Assembly (NCBI RefSeq): GCF_000620765.1
Contig: NZ_KK211185.1
Span: 184,311 to 248,310 of the forward strand
Source: Desulfovermiculus halophilus DSM 18834
GTDB taxonomy: Bacteria; Desulfobacterota; Desulfovibrionia; Desulfovibrionales; Desulfothermaceae
Length of the DNA: 64,000 nt
Reading direction: 5' to 3'
Each line of letters begins with the position of its first letter. The stretch's first letter is position 1. This document shows, piece after piece, positions 41,305 through 49,702 of the stretch. Under the pieces are notes generated by a model. The model saw only the letters and a list, made by a program, of their open reading frames with translations, was not told the origin of the DNA and ran no database searches. The position numbers and the translations under genes are program-made.

Positions 41305-41715
41305 ATGCGCAGTATCCGGAGCACACGCCAGCGTTCCAGGGGAAGTACAGAGCTGAACATTGCCCCCCTGATCGATATGGTCTTTATCCTGCTCATTTTT
41401 TTTCTGGTCACCACCAGTTTTGTCAAAGAGTCCGGGGTGGAGGTGAAGCGGCCTGCGGCCCAGACCGCAGAGGAACAGAAAACTACCTTGATCATCGGCG
41501 TGACCTCCGCAAACCGGGTCTACATGGAAGGCAAGCCCATAGATGTCCGGGCCGTCCAGGCCCATGTGGAACGCTTTGCCCTCAAGAATCCGGGCGCGAA
41601 TGTGGTTATTGCCGCAGACAAAGAGAGCCGGTCCGGCACAGTGATTCAGGTCCTGGATGCCTGCCGTTTGGCCGGTGTGCGGGACGTGGCAGTGGCTGCA
41701 AGCCGGCCGGGATGA
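41305..41715 (+). CDS. exbD: ExbD, TonB-system motor subunit
   Basis: A 136-residue protein with a short cytoplasmic N-terminus, one membrane helix (LNIAPLIDMVFILLIFFLV) carrying the proton-carrying Asp in PLIDMVF, and a periplasmic domain ending VIQVLDACRLAGVRDVAVA. The architecture and length match ExbD/TolR. It is nested tightly between exbB and tonB and should be translated with them. Confidence 0.94.
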   Translation: MRSIRSTRQRSRGSTELNIAPLIDMVFILLIFFLVTTSFVKESGVEVKRPAAQTAEEQKTTLIIGVTSANRVYMEGKPIDVRAVQAHVERFALKNPGANVVIAADKESRSGTVIQVLDACRLAGVRDVAVAASRPG

Positions 41716-41736
41716 ATCTCAACAATATGAACGTGC

Positions 41737-42513
41737 ATGAAACATACATGGCCACAGAAAACGGAGCTGACCAGCAAACCGCGGTGGCGCAGACACCTGC
41801 TGGTTATGATCGTCACCATCTGCTTGAATCTGCTGATTTTTTTGGCTATTCCCTTCTTGTCCCAGCTCCGGGATGCAAAGACTGACCCTCCCGCCATCAT
41901 CGGCGACCCGGTCCGGGTCAGCATGCAGGCTGACGATCCCGCACAGAAAAGCGCCCAGGAGGAGCCCCAACCCCCGGAACCGGAAGAGCCGAGCCGGGTT
42001 CCCGAGCCGAGGATCCAGCCTCAAGAAGTGAGATTTTCGCCCTCCTCACCGCCTGATCTTCCAGAGATGAACATTGATATGCCGCAGATTGACCTGGGAC
42101 AGATCACTGTCAGCAAGCCCACCCCCCCGGCCCGAACAGAAGCCAAGACCCCGCAAGAGCCACAGCCCGAGTCCAGTGAGCAGAAAACGGCTGCTCAGCC
42201 GGAGCCGGCCGGGAAAAAGCGGTACTCCCTGAGTGAAGTGGATTCCCAGCCCAGGCTGGCCAGCAGGGTGAACCCCACCTATCCTTTCCGGGCCAAGCGA
42301 CGCGGGGTGGAAGGAAAGGTGGTTGTGCGGTTTTTGGTTGACAAACTGGGACGGGTAAGCCAATCCAGCGTGGTGCAGGCCGAACCCGAGGGTGTCTTTG
42401 AGCAGAGTGCACTCAAGGCTGTGAGGCAGTGGCGGTTTGAGCCCGGGACAAAGGATGGAAGGCCTGTTGCCACCTGGGTGCAGGTGCCTATTCGTTTTGA
42501 GCTCAAGCGATAA
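41737..42513 (+). CDS. tonB: TonB energy transducer
   Basis: A 258-residue protein with an N-terminal membrane anchor (LLVMIVTICLNLLIFLAIPF), a Pro/Glu-rich periplasm-spanning region (about 75-175) and a C-terminal TonB domain (NPTYPFRAKRRGVEGKVVVR, FEQSALKAVRQWRFEPGT). It transmits the ExbBD motor force to outer-membrane receptors. No TonB-dependent receptor gene is in the window. A palindromic repeat starts 4 bp after its stop, and btuFCD follows. Confidence 0.93.
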   Translation: MKHTWPQKTELTSKPRWRRHLLVMIVTICLNLLIFLAIPFLSQLRDAKTDPPAIIGDPVRVSMQADDPAQKSAQEEPQPPEPEEPSRVPEPRIQPQEVRFSPSSPPDLPEMNIDMPQIDLGQITVSKPTPPARTEAKTPQEPQPESSEQKTAAQPEPAGKKRYSLSEVDSQPRLASRVNPTYPFRAKRRGVEGKVVVRFLVDKLGRVSQSSVVQAEPEGVFEQSALKAVRQWRFEPGTKDGRPVATWVQVPIRFELKR

Positions 42514-42516
42514 CAC

Positions 42517-42590
42517 TACAGCGACATATTCCTGACCTCACAGTGTCCATGGACCAATCCCCGGCAAGGCCATATCAAAGTGCCGCTGTA
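42517..42590. repeat. 74-bp palindromic repeat, copy 2
   Basis: The ends TACAGCGACA and TGCCGCTGTA are inverted (one mismatch). The middle contains CTCACAGTGTCCATGG and ACCAATCCCCGG as in the copy at 7332-7418, but lacks 13 bp of the inner hairpin. It lies between the tonB stop and the btuF start. Confidence 0.75.
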
Positions 42591-42620
42591 CAAATAACAG
42601 GCCCTGAGGAAGTGATATCC

Positions 42621-43568
42621 ATGAAGCATGTTCGTTTGGGGGCGCTTTTCCTCATTTTCCAGATTATCTTCCTTATTAGTGGTGGTCTGTCCGATGCCAG
42701 GACGGTCAAGGATACCCTGGACCGGGAAGTTCAGCTGCCGGATAAAATTCAGCGGGTCGTTTCCCTGGCCCCAAGCATTACCGAGAGTGTCTTCGCCATC
42801 GGGCAGGGGGATAAGCTGGTGGGCGCAACCCAGTACAGCGACTATCCTGCCCAGGCCCGAAAGCTGCCCTCCATCGGCTCCTATGTGAATTTAAATGTCG
42901 AAAAAATCATCAGCCTTCGCCCGGATCTGTGCCTGGCCACCAAGGACGGCAATCCGTACCAGGTCGTGCAGCAGCTGGAGAGGGCGGATATCCCGGTGTA
43001 TGCCCTGGATCCCAGGGATATGCCCGCAATCATGGACACCCTGACGGATCTGGGCCGGCTGCTCGATGCCCAGGCCCAGGCTGAGCAGGTGGTAAAAACC
43101 ATGCAGAGACAGGTTGCGGCCCTGCGGCGCATGGGAGATCGAGCCGAACACAGGCCGAAGGTCTTCTTTCAGATAGGGATTTCGCCCATTGTTTCAGTGG
43201 GATCCGACACCTTTATCCATGAGCTTATTTCCATAGCCGGAGGGGAGAATGTCGCCGCCGGATCTGTGCAGTATCCCCGCTATTCTCGGGAGGATGTCCT
43301 GGTTGCTGATCCGGATGTCATCCTGATCAACTCCATGAGCAAGGACGAGGATCTGGTCCAGGCGGAAATCAAAAAATGGAAGGCCTTTCCCCAGATCGAT
43401 GCCGTACGCAGTGAGCGTATCCATCCTTTGGACGCCAGCCTGTTCAACCGTCCGACCCCCCGGCTGGTCGAGGCCCTGCGCATCCTTGTCCACCTATTTC
43501 ATCCCCAGGTGCTTGACAAAGAGGAGATGATGCCGGTTTCCAGCGGATCAGGGGATGGAAATGGCTGA
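42621..43568 (+). CDS. btuF: Cobalamin-type ABC substrate-binding protein BtuF
   Basis: A 315-residue exported protein: signal segment LGALFLIFQIIFLISGG, then the class III binding fold with RVVSLAPSITESVFAIGQGD, GATQYSDYPAQA, IISLRPDLCLA and FNRPTPRLVEALRILVHL. The SLAPSITE block and length match BtuF and related corrinoid-binding proteins. ATG 42621 (MKHVRLGAL) has GAGGAA upstream; the longer open frame would start in the palindromic repeat. Followed by btuC with an 8-bp overlap. Confidence 0.87.
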   Translation: MKHVRLGALFLIFQIIFLISGGLSDARTVKDTLDREVQLPDKIQRVVSLAPSITESVFAIGQGDKLVGATQYSDYPAQARKLPSIGSYVNLNVEKIISLRPDLCLATKDGNPYQVVQQLERADIPVYALDPRDMPAIMDTLTDLGRLLDAQAQAEQVVKTMQRQVAALRRMGDRAEHRPKVFFQIGISPIVSVGSDTFIHELISIAGGENVAAGSVQYPRYSREDVLVADPDVILINSMSKDEDLVQAEIKKWKAFPQIDAVRSERIHPLDASLFNRPTPRLVEALRILVHLFHPQVLDKEEMMPVSSGSGDGNG

Positions 43569-44592
43569 CCCTTCAGGACCTTCGACCGGCAGTCCCCGGG
43601 GAGCCTTGGGCCGTACCTTGGGCATCTGTGCAGCTTTGACCCTTGGCCTGCTCCTGGTCATGGTCCTGGGACTGGCCTGGGGCTCCACCGGAGAGCACCT
43701 GATAGAGGTGCTCAGGGGCCTGCTGCGGGGGGAGATTGAAGAAAGCGTGCACTGGACCATTATCCGGCAGATCCGTCTGCCGCGGGTCCTGTTGGCAGCA
43801 GCGGTCGGAGCCACTCTTGGGATCGGGGGGCTGGTCTTTCAGGCCCTGTTGCGCAACCCCCTGGCTGAGCCGTATATCCTTGGAGTTTCCGGAGGTTCGG
43901 CCGTAGGGGCGGTCCTGGGGATGATGCTCGGTCTTCGGTTTTTCCCCGGTGTTGCCGGGCTGGCCTTTTCCGGCAGTCTGGCCACGCTGCTCTTGGTCCT
44001 GCTCCTGGCTTCCAGGCGGCGGCTGGTGCAGGAAAACAGCCTGCTCCTGGCCGGAGTCATGGTCAATGCGTTCTGCTCGGCAATCATAACCTTTCTCATA
44101 TCCATAACCGAGCATACCAAGCTCCAGGGCATCCTGTTCTGGCTCATGGGCGATCTGTCCAGTTCGAACATCACCCAGGTCGGCGGTCTGGGGCTGCTTA
44201 TCCTGCCCAGCTTTTTTCTGGTTTTTGTCTTGGCCAGGCCCATGAATCTCCTGCAGTTCGGACGGGACGCGGCTCACAGCATGGGAGTGAATGTCAAGGC
44301 CGTAACCTTCATCCTTCTGATCGTGACCTCGCTCACGGTCAGCGCCTCGGTCTGTCTTGTCGGCCTGGTCGGGTTTGTGGGCCTGGTCATTCCCCATTTG
44401 CTGCGGATGTTGCTTGGACCTGACCACCGCCTGCTGGTTCCGGCCTGTGTCCTGGGGGGGGCCATGTTCATGACCGGCTGTGACTTGCTGGCCCGGCTGG
44501 CCTCGGGCCAGGGCCAGCTCCCGGTCGGAGTGGTCACCGCCTTGATCGGTGCTCCGGCCTTCATCTTTCTCTTGGCCAGGTCCAAACAGTGA
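43561..44592 (+). CDS. btuC: Cobalamin-type ABC permease BtuC
   Basis: A 343-residue permease of the FecCD/BtuC family with about ten helices: LPRVLLAAAVGATLGIGG, FQALLRNPLAEPYILGVSGG, LLAGVMVNAFCSAIITFLI, GLVGFVGLVIPHLLRMLLGP and LPVGVVTALIGAPAFIFLL. It forms the membrane channel for corrinoid import with BtuF and BtuD. ATG 43561 or 43555 are both possible starts; both overlap the end of btuF. The btuD gene follows at 66 bp. Confidence 0.9.
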   Translation: MADPSGPSTGSPRGALGRTLGICAALTLGLLLVMVLGLAWGSTGEHLIEVLRGLLRGEIEESVHWTIIRQIRLPRVLLAAAVGATLGIGGLVFQALLRNPLAEPYILGVSGGSAVGAVLGMMLGLRFFPGVAGLAFSGSLATLLLVLLLASRRRLVQENSLLLAGVMVNAFCSAIITFLISITEHTKLQGILFWLMGDLSSSNITQVGGLGLLILPSFFLVFVLARPMNLLQFGRDAAHSMGVNVKAVTFILLIVTSLTVSASVCLVGLVGFVGLVIPHLLRMLLGPDHRLLVPACVLGGAMFMTGCDLLARLASGQGQLPVGVVTALIGAPAFIFLLARSKQ

Positions 44593-44658
44593 ACCGGACA
44601 GGAGCTTGTCCACCCCAGGCTGGACCTGAAATACATACCGTCGTGCCGAGGAGATGCA

Positions 44659-45492
44659 ATGCCCCAAAGTGATGCTGTTCGGGTTCTGAATGTATGCGCC
44701 GGGTATGAGCAGGTTCGGGTTCTGGACTCAATCAGCTTTACCGCGGCCAGGGGAGAGATGCTGGTGGTCATCGGGCCCAACGGATCCGGGAAAAGCACCC
44801 TGCTGAAGACCCTGGCCGGCATCCTGCGGCCCCACACCGGACAGGTGGAGGTCATGGGCCGTGGCATCGGCTCTTATTCCAGGCGGGAGATGGCCAGAAA
44901 GGTGGCTCTGGTCCCCCAGCAGAGCACTGTTGCCTCGTCATACACCGTCCTGGAGACCGTGCTCATGGGTCGCTATCCGCATCAGGGCCTTTTAGGCTGG
45001 GAAACCGGCCGTGATGCCCAGGTGGCCCGGGAGGCCATGCAGTCCACGCGGATTGAGCACCTCAAGAACCGGCATCTGGCCCAGCTCAGTGGTGGGGAGT
45101 TGCAGCGGGTGCTCATCGCCCGGGCGTTGTGCCAGGAGCCGGAAATCATGCTTCTGGACGAGCCGACATCCTCTCTGGATCTAGCCCACCAAGTCCGGGT
45201 CATGGACCTGCTGGAGGAGCTGAACACGGAGCGGGATTTGACAGTGATCATGGTGGCCCACGATCTGAATCTGGCCTCCCTGTACGGCGAGCGTATCCTG
45301 CTCATGCGCGACGGCCGGGTCATGGACCACGGTCCTCCCCGGGAGGTCCTCAACTTTGAGAACCTGGAAGCAGTGTTCGGCTGCGTTCTCCTGGTGGACG
45401 AAAGCTCACTCGACCAGCTTCCGCGGATAACCGTCATTCCCGGACGATACCTGGATACAGAGATCATTCGCAGCACGCAGCCTCCCCCCTAA
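44659..45492 (+). CDS. btuD: Cobalamin-type ABC ATPase BtuD
   Basis: A 277-residue ATPase with Walker A VVIGPNGSGKSTLLKTL, Q-loop VALVPQQST, signature LSGGELQRVLIARAL, Walker B IMLLDEPTSSLD and the switch His in VMVAHDLNLAS. It drives the adjacent BtuC/BtuF importer. The last gene of the plus-strand transport block; a remnant of the hairpin repeat starts 28 bp downstream. Confidence 0.9.
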   Translation: MPQSDAVRVLNVCAGYEQVRVLDSISFTAARGEMLVVIGPNGSGKSTLLKTLAGILRPHTGQVEVMGRGIGSYSRREMARKVALVPQQSTVASSYTVLETVLMGRYPHQGLLGWETGRDAQVAREAMQSTRIEHLKNRHLAQLSGGELQRVLIARALCQEPEIMLLDEPTSSLDLAHQVRVMDLLEELNTERDLTVIMVAHDLNLASLYGERILLMRDGRVMDHGPPREVLNFENLEAVFGCVLLVDESSLDQLPRITVIPGRYLDTEIIRSTQPPP

Positions 45493-45520
45493 GCCGGATC
45501 TTACCGCCCCTGGATTCCAA

Positions 45521-45565
45521 GGCTCTTCGACACAGAAAGTGGAATTGCCTACATCCACAGGTTAC
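45521..45565. repeat. Short remnant of the long-hairpin repeat
   Basis: The left end GGCTCTTCGACACAGAAAGT plus GGAATTGCCTAC is joined to a degraded right end ATCCACAGGTTACC. This is the same kind of internally deleted copy as at 8653 and 56329, but shorter. Confidence 0.65.
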
Positions 45566-45677
45566 CTCCAAGCACCATGTCCGAGGCGTCAGCTGAAAGA
45601 TGCGGGTGAGAGCCTGCACAAATGAATGTCCGCAGGCAGCCCCCTTCCTGGACTCTCCCCCCTGATTGAGCTCGCTC

Positions 45678-45706
45678 TTGACAAGAAGGTGCGGGTTGTG
45701 TATCAA
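45678..45706 (+). promoter_or_regulatory. Candidate promoter of sahR-ahcY
   Basis: TTGACA and TATCAA are separated by 17 bp. The start of transcription would fall near 45713, about 20 bp before the palindrome at 45732-45743. Confidence 0.6.
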
Positions 45707-45731
45707 TACATCTGTCCGAACGGATATCAAC

Positions 45732-45743
45732 ATATCTCGATAT
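45732..45743. promoter_or_regulatory. Candidate SahR operator
   Basis: ATATC-TC-GATAT is an inverted repeat with perfect 5-bp arms, 8 bp before the sahR start and just after the likely transcription start. That position suits autorepression. A second GATATC-like half lies at 45723-45728. Confidence 0.5.
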
Positions 45744-45751
45744 AAAAATTT

Positions 45752-46681
45752 ATGGATAAGATTAAGATTTTTAAAGCCCTGGCGGATGAGACCCGATACA
45801 GGCTCTTCGTGCTCCTTTTGCACCATGAGTTCAATGTAAATGAGCTGGTCCAGGTCTTGAACATGGGGCAGTCCAGGATATCCAGGCACCTGAAGATCCT
45901 TACCGAAAGCGGGATCCTCGGCTCCAGGCGCAACGGGAGTTTTGTCTATTACCACGCAGTGATCAACGATGAAAACAAGTCCTTGATCGACTATGTGCGC
46001 CAGGGCCTGGAGAACGACCCAGGGTTGAACCAAGACCTGCAGAGGGCCGAGGCTATTTATGCGGAGCGCAAGAATCGGACAGCCAGGTTTTTTCAGGAGA
46101 TCGCTCCGGACTGGGACGATCTCAAGCATGAGATTTTGGGTTCTGTGGATCTCAATGCCTTGATTGTCCGGGAGATCGCCTCCGGAGAGGTGGCAGTCGA
46201 CCTGGGATGCGGGACCGGTGAGCTGGCCCGGGTCCTGGAGGAGAGGGCGACCAAGGTCATCGGCATCGACAGCTCGCCCAGGATGCTGGATCAGGCCAGG
46301 AAACGATTTGCCTCCAACGGGCAGAATGTTGAGCTGCGACTTGGCGAGCTGGAGCATGTGCCCCTGGGGGATGAAACAGCGGATACCGCCGTGGTGAGCA
46401 TGACCTTGCATGCCCTTTCGGTGCCGGCCGTAGGTATCCGGGAAGCAGGGCGGGTGCTGAAGAAGGGCGGACGGCTGGTGGTGGTTGATTTCGACAAGCA
46501 CGACAACCCTGAGATCCGGGATCGTTTTGGAGGTCCCTGGATGGGGCTGGCCACGGCCGAGGTCAGACAGTGGCTGGAAGATGCCGGTTTCAATCTCCAG
46601 CGCACAGAACAGATTGCAGTCAAGCATGGGCTCTGCATCAATATGTTTGTTGCAGATAAAGATCCATATACGTCACGTTGA
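45752..46681 (+). CDS. sahR: SahR-type ArsR-family regulator with methyltransferase-fold domain
   Basis: A 309-residue protein. Residues 1-95 are an ArsR-type winged helix (IFKALADETRYRLFVLLLHH, MGQSRISRHLKILTESGIL). Residues about 140-300 form a class I SAM-binding methyltransferase fold (VAVDLGCGTGELARVLEE, VIGIDSSPRMLDQARKRF, GRVLKKGGRLVVVDFD). In Desulfovibrio and other Proteobacteria this architecture beside ahcY is SahR, which senses S-adenosylhomocysteine and represses methionine-cycle genes. It starts 27 bp upstream of ahcY. No ribosome site is visible before ATG 45752. Confidence 0.85.
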   Translation: MDKIKIFKALADETRYRLFVLLLHHEFNVNELVQVLNMGQSRISRHLKILTESGILGSRRNGSFVYYHAVINDENKSLIDYVRQGLENDPGLNQDLQRAEAIYAERKNRTARFFQEIAPDWDDLKHEILGSVDLNALIVREIASGEVAVDLGCGTGELARVLEERATKVIGIDSSPRMLDQARKRFASNGQNVELRLGELEHVPLGDETADTAVVSMTLHALSVPAVGIREAGRVLKKGGRLVVVDFDKHDNPEIRDRFGGPWMGLATAEVRQWLEDAGFNLQRTEQIAVKHGLCINMFVADKDPYTSR

Positions 46682-46708
46682 GAACCTGTAATGTGAAGGA
46701 GCCATACA

Positions 46709-47971
46709 ATGGACAAAGGAAGTACGTACGAAGTGAAAGACATGGGTTTGGTCACCCAGGGCAAGAATAATCTGGAACTGGCAGAGCTGCACATGGGCGC
46801 TCTCCTCGAGGTCCGGGAACGGTTTGCCCGGGAAAAGCCCCTGAAAGGGGTGCGGGTGGGCCTGGCTCTGCATGTGACCAAGGAAACAGCAATTCTGGTC
46901 CGCACCTTGAAGGCCGGCGGGGCTGATGTGGCCATTACCGGCTGCAATCCCCTGTCCACTCAGGACGACGTTGCCGCTGCTCTGGCTGAGGAAGGGGTCA
47001 AGGTCTGGGCCTATAAGGGCGAAAACACGGAAGATTATTATCGGTATATCGAAAACGTGATCGCGTTTAAGCCTCAGATCACCATTGATGACGGGTGTGA
47101 CCTGGTTTCCGAGATCCATAAGAAGCACGCCCATCTCATTCCGGATATTATCTGCGGGTGTGAAGAGACCACCACCGGCATCATCCGACTCAAGGCCATG
47201 GAAAAAGACAATGCCTTGAAATATCCGATGATCGCGGTAAACGACAATAAGACCAAGCACTTGGTGGATAATTATTACGGGACCGGCCAGTCCACCATCG
47301 ACGGCATCACCCGGGCGACCAATCTGCTCTGGGCCGGCAAGACAGTGGTGGTCAACGGCTACGGCAGTTGCGGACGGGGCGTGGCCCAGAAGGCCGAAGG
47401 CATGGGAGCCAACGTGGTCATAACTGAAGTGGACAACTTCCGGGCCCTGCAGGCCGCATATGACGGTTTCCGGGTTATGCCCATGAACCAGGCCGCCCGG
47501 ATCGGGGATGTCTTCTGCTCAGTGACCGGCAATAAGCACGTGATCAGCTTTGAGCATATGAAGCTGATGAAGCATGGGGCCATGATGGCCAATTCCGGTC
47601 ACTTCGACAACGAGATCGAGCTGTCCACCCTGGGTGAGAAGGCGGAGTCCAGGCGCAATGTGCGGCCGTTCATGGAAGAGTATGTTTTGGACGGCAAGAA
47701 GCTCTTTGTGCTGGGCGAGGGGAGGCTGGTGAATCTGGCCGCCGCCGAGGGACATCCCAGCGAAGTCATGTCCACTTCATTCTGTGGTCAGGCCCTGTCC
47801 TGCGAGTACGGGGTAAAGAACAAGGGCAAGATGGAGGCCAAGGTTCTGCAGCTGCCCACCGAGATCGATGATCAGATCGCCGGGCTGCAGCTCAAGGCCA
47901 TGGGTATATCCGTTGACAGCCTCACGGCTGAGCAGAATGACTACCTCAACTCCTGGGAAGAAGGTACGTAA
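46709..47971 (+). CDS. ahcY: S-adenosylhomocysteine hydrolase AhcY
   Basis: A 420-residue NAD-dependent enzyme that splits S-adenosylhomocysteine into homocysteine and adenosine, relieving product inhibition of methyltransferases such as the many SAM-dependent corrin methylases here. Conserved segments are GLALHVTKETAILVRTLKAG, CGCEETTTGIIRL, the NAD motif VNGYGSCGRGVAQKAEGMGA, FCSVTGNKHVI and GHFDNEIEL. AAGGAG precedes ATG 46709. A 7-bp repeat tract and a strong terminator follow. Confidence 0.96.
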   Translation: MDKGSTYEVKDMGLVTQGKNNLELAELHMGALLEVRERFAREKPLKGVRVGLALHVTKETAILVRTLKAGGADVAITGCNPLSTQDDVAAALAEEGVKVWAYKGENTEDYYRYIENVIAFKPQITIDDGCDLVSEIHKKHAHLIPDIICGCEETTTGIIRLKAMEKDNALKYPMIAVNDNKTKHLVDNYYGTGQSTIDGITRATNLLWAGKTVVVNGYGSCGRGVAQKAEGMGANVVITEVDNFRALQAAYDGFRVMPMNQAARIGDVFCSVTGNKHVISFEHMKLMKHGAMMANSGHFDNEIELSTLGEKAESRRNVRPFMEEYVLDGKKLFVLGEGRLVNLAAAEGHPSEVMSTSFCGQALSCEYGVKNKGKMEAKVLQLPTEIDDQIAGLQLKAMGISVDSLTAEQNDYLNSWEEGT

Positions 47972-48004
47972 ACAGAGGTCAGTGATCAGAGGTCAGAATT
48001 CAGT
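47972..48004. repeat. Short 7-bp repeat tract after ahcY
   Basis: The tract ACAGAGGTCAGTGATCAGAG plus GTCAGAATTCAG begins directly after the ahcY TAA and has the same unit as the array inside cbiA (35635-35990). Confidence 0.7.
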
Positions 48005-48067
48005 ACAAACTGATAGTCATAAGTATAGATTGTATTGCATATAAACGGAAAGCGATTGTTCGTTGAC

Positions 48068-48099
48068 AAAAAAGGCCCCGACTTGTCGGGGCTTTTTTT
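48068..48099. terminator. Bidirectional intrinsic terminator between ahcY and znuB
   Basis: A perfect 7-bp stem GCCCCGA / TCGGGGC with loop CTTG is flanked by an A-tract and a T-tract, so it can stop both the plus-strand ahcY and the minus-strand znu transcripts. Confidence 0.92.
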
Positions 48100-48106
48100 C
48101 ATGTTT

Positions 48107-48904
48107 TCAGCGTGGAGCCAGAAGATGCACGCTGAAAAAGGCCAGGGAGGCGACGAGGATGATGCTCGGGCCTGCTGATACGTCCAGAGCAACGGATAGA
48201 GCGAGTCCCAGGCCGGCGAAGATGAGATTTAAGATCAAGGAAATACCCATCATGCGCAGGGGAGAGGGGCTGAACCGTTCGGCGATGAACGGTGATATGC
48301 TCATCAGGGCGATGACCAGAATCAGGCCCACGACCTGGATGACGATAACCACGGAGAAACCGATCAAGAGCATGAGCAAAAGGTGAAGGAAGGCAACCGG
48401 GATGCCGCGGACTCTGGCGAACTCCGGATCAAAGGACAGGGCCAGAAAGTCATGGTACAGATAGCCGACCGAACTCAGAATAAGTACCGTCAGGCCGGAC
48501 ATGAGCCAGATATCGCTGTTCTGAACGGCCATGATGCTGCCGAAAAGATAGCTCATCAGATCCACGTGATAGCCAGGGGTCAGGTCCAGAAGGATCACGC
48601 CCAGGGCCATTCCCAGGGCCCAGAGGACGCCGATCATTGTGTCCGCTCTGTATCTGGCCTTCAGACTGACCCAGGCCATGACCATGGAGGCAAGCACGGA
48701 AACCAGGGTGATCCCCAGCAGGGGAGCGAAGCCGAAGTAGACGGCCAGTCCGACCCCGCCGTAGGCAGTGTGCGCGATGCCGCCGGAAATGAAAACTATG
48801 CGGTTTATAACCACGAAGGTGCCGATGATTGCACACACGATTCCAGCCAGGCATGCGGCTAAAATGGCGTTGTGCATGAAGTGCATATGCAAAAGATCAA
48901 GCAT
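48107..48904 (-). CDS. znuB: Zinc-type ABC permease ZnuB
   Basis: A 265-residue membrane protein of the ABC-3 family with about eight helices (AILAACLAGIVCAIIGTFVV, ISGGIAHTAYGGVGLAVYFG, VIQVVGLILVIALMSISPF). The conserved ISGGIAHTA block and size match ZnuB/TroC-type metal permeases. The start overlaps the znuC end by 8 bp. It is the last gene of the unit and ends at the bidirectional terminator. Confidence 0.9.
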   Translation of the reverse strand: MLDLLHMHFMHNAILAACLAGIVCAIIGTFVVINRIVFISGGIAHTAYGGVGLAVYFGFAPLLGITLVSVLASMVMAWVSLKARYRADTMIGVLWALGMALGVILLDLTPGYHVDLMSYLFGSIMAVQNSDIWLMSGLTVLILSSVGYLYHDFLALSFDPEFARVRGIPVAFLHLLLMLLIGFSVVIVIQVVGLILVIALMSISPFIAERFSPSPLRMMGISLILNLIFAGLGLALSVALDVSAGPSIILVASLAFFSVHLLAPR

Positions 48905-49694
48905 TGGAATCCGACTCGTGGGAGGCCAGGACCCGGTGCGGGACCGGACCGTGGGTTATGAGTTCCACCGGGCAGTGGTATGCGGCGGAGAGCATCTCTG
49001 AGGTGATTTCCGGGCGGTCGTGAAAGTGAACATCTTTGCTCACACAGACCACGGACTTGATATGGCTGGAAAGGACCATCAGGTCGTGACTGACGACCAG
49101 AATGGTCACCCTGGTGTTCAATTCTTGGAGGAAATCGAAAAACTGGCTTTGACCTTGAGTATCCACGTTGGCAACAGGTTCGTCCAGGAGGAGGAGTCTG
49201 GGCTGGGTGACCAAGGCCCTGGCCAGCATGATCCGTTGCCGCTGCCCCCCGGAGAGATCGCTGATCTGTTTGTGGGCCAGGCCGTCTGCCCCGGTCTGAC
49301 GCATGGCCTCCCGTGCCCGTTCCCGGTCCGCATTGGAGAATCGGCGCCATCCGCCGCATCCCCGCATGCATCCCATGAGGACGGCTTGTTCCGCCCGCAT
49401 GGGCACGCTGGGATTGATCTCCGAGTCCTGGGGCACATAGCCGATGTCCGGGGCAGCTTCTTTCGGGGGGCGTCCAAAGATATGGATGCTGCCCTGGCTG
49501 GGTGTGAGCAGGCCGAGAATGAGCTTGACCAGGGTTGTCTTTCCCCCGCCGTTGGGGCCGATGACAGCCACAAAGTCCCGCTCCTGGATCTGGAGATTGA
49601 CGTTTTCCAAGACCAGGGAGCGGTGGTAGGCGAAGGAGACATCGCGGATGTCGATGACTGGGGGGCTGCTGGGCGTCATGGAGGCTTTCTGCAT
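48897..49694 (-). CDS. znuC: Zinc-type ABC ATPase ZnuC
   Basis: A 265-residue ATPase with Walker A VIGPNGGGKTTLVKLIL, Q-loop GYVPQDSE, signature LSGGQRQRIMLARAL, Walker B LLLLDEPVANVD and switch His VVSHDLMVLS. It energises the adjacent metal permease. The frame begins at a GTG (49706) overlapping the znuA stop; ATG 49694 is the more likely start. Confidence 0.9.
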   Translation of the reverse strand: MQKASMTPSSPPVIDIRDVSFAYHRSLVLENVNLQIQERDFVAVIGPNGGGKTTLVKLILGLLTPSQGSIHIFGRPPKEAAPDIGYVPQDSEINPSVPMRAEQAVLMGCMRGCGGWRRFSNADRERAREAMRQTGADGLAHKQISDLSGGQRQRIMLARALVTQPRLLLLDEPVANVDTQGQSQFFDFLQELNTRVTILVVSHDLMVLSSHIKSVVCVSKDVHFHDRPEITSEMLSAAYHCPVELITHGPVPHRVLASHESDSNA

Positions 49695-49702
49695 TACACA
49701 GC

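Noticed and set aside
45570..45677. Possible SAH riboswitch upstream of sahR-ahcY
   Set aside because: The stretch has CCGAGGCG and GAGAGCCTGCAC, but I could not match the conserved SAH aptamer core, and it lies upstream of the likely promoter. A covariance-model search would decide.
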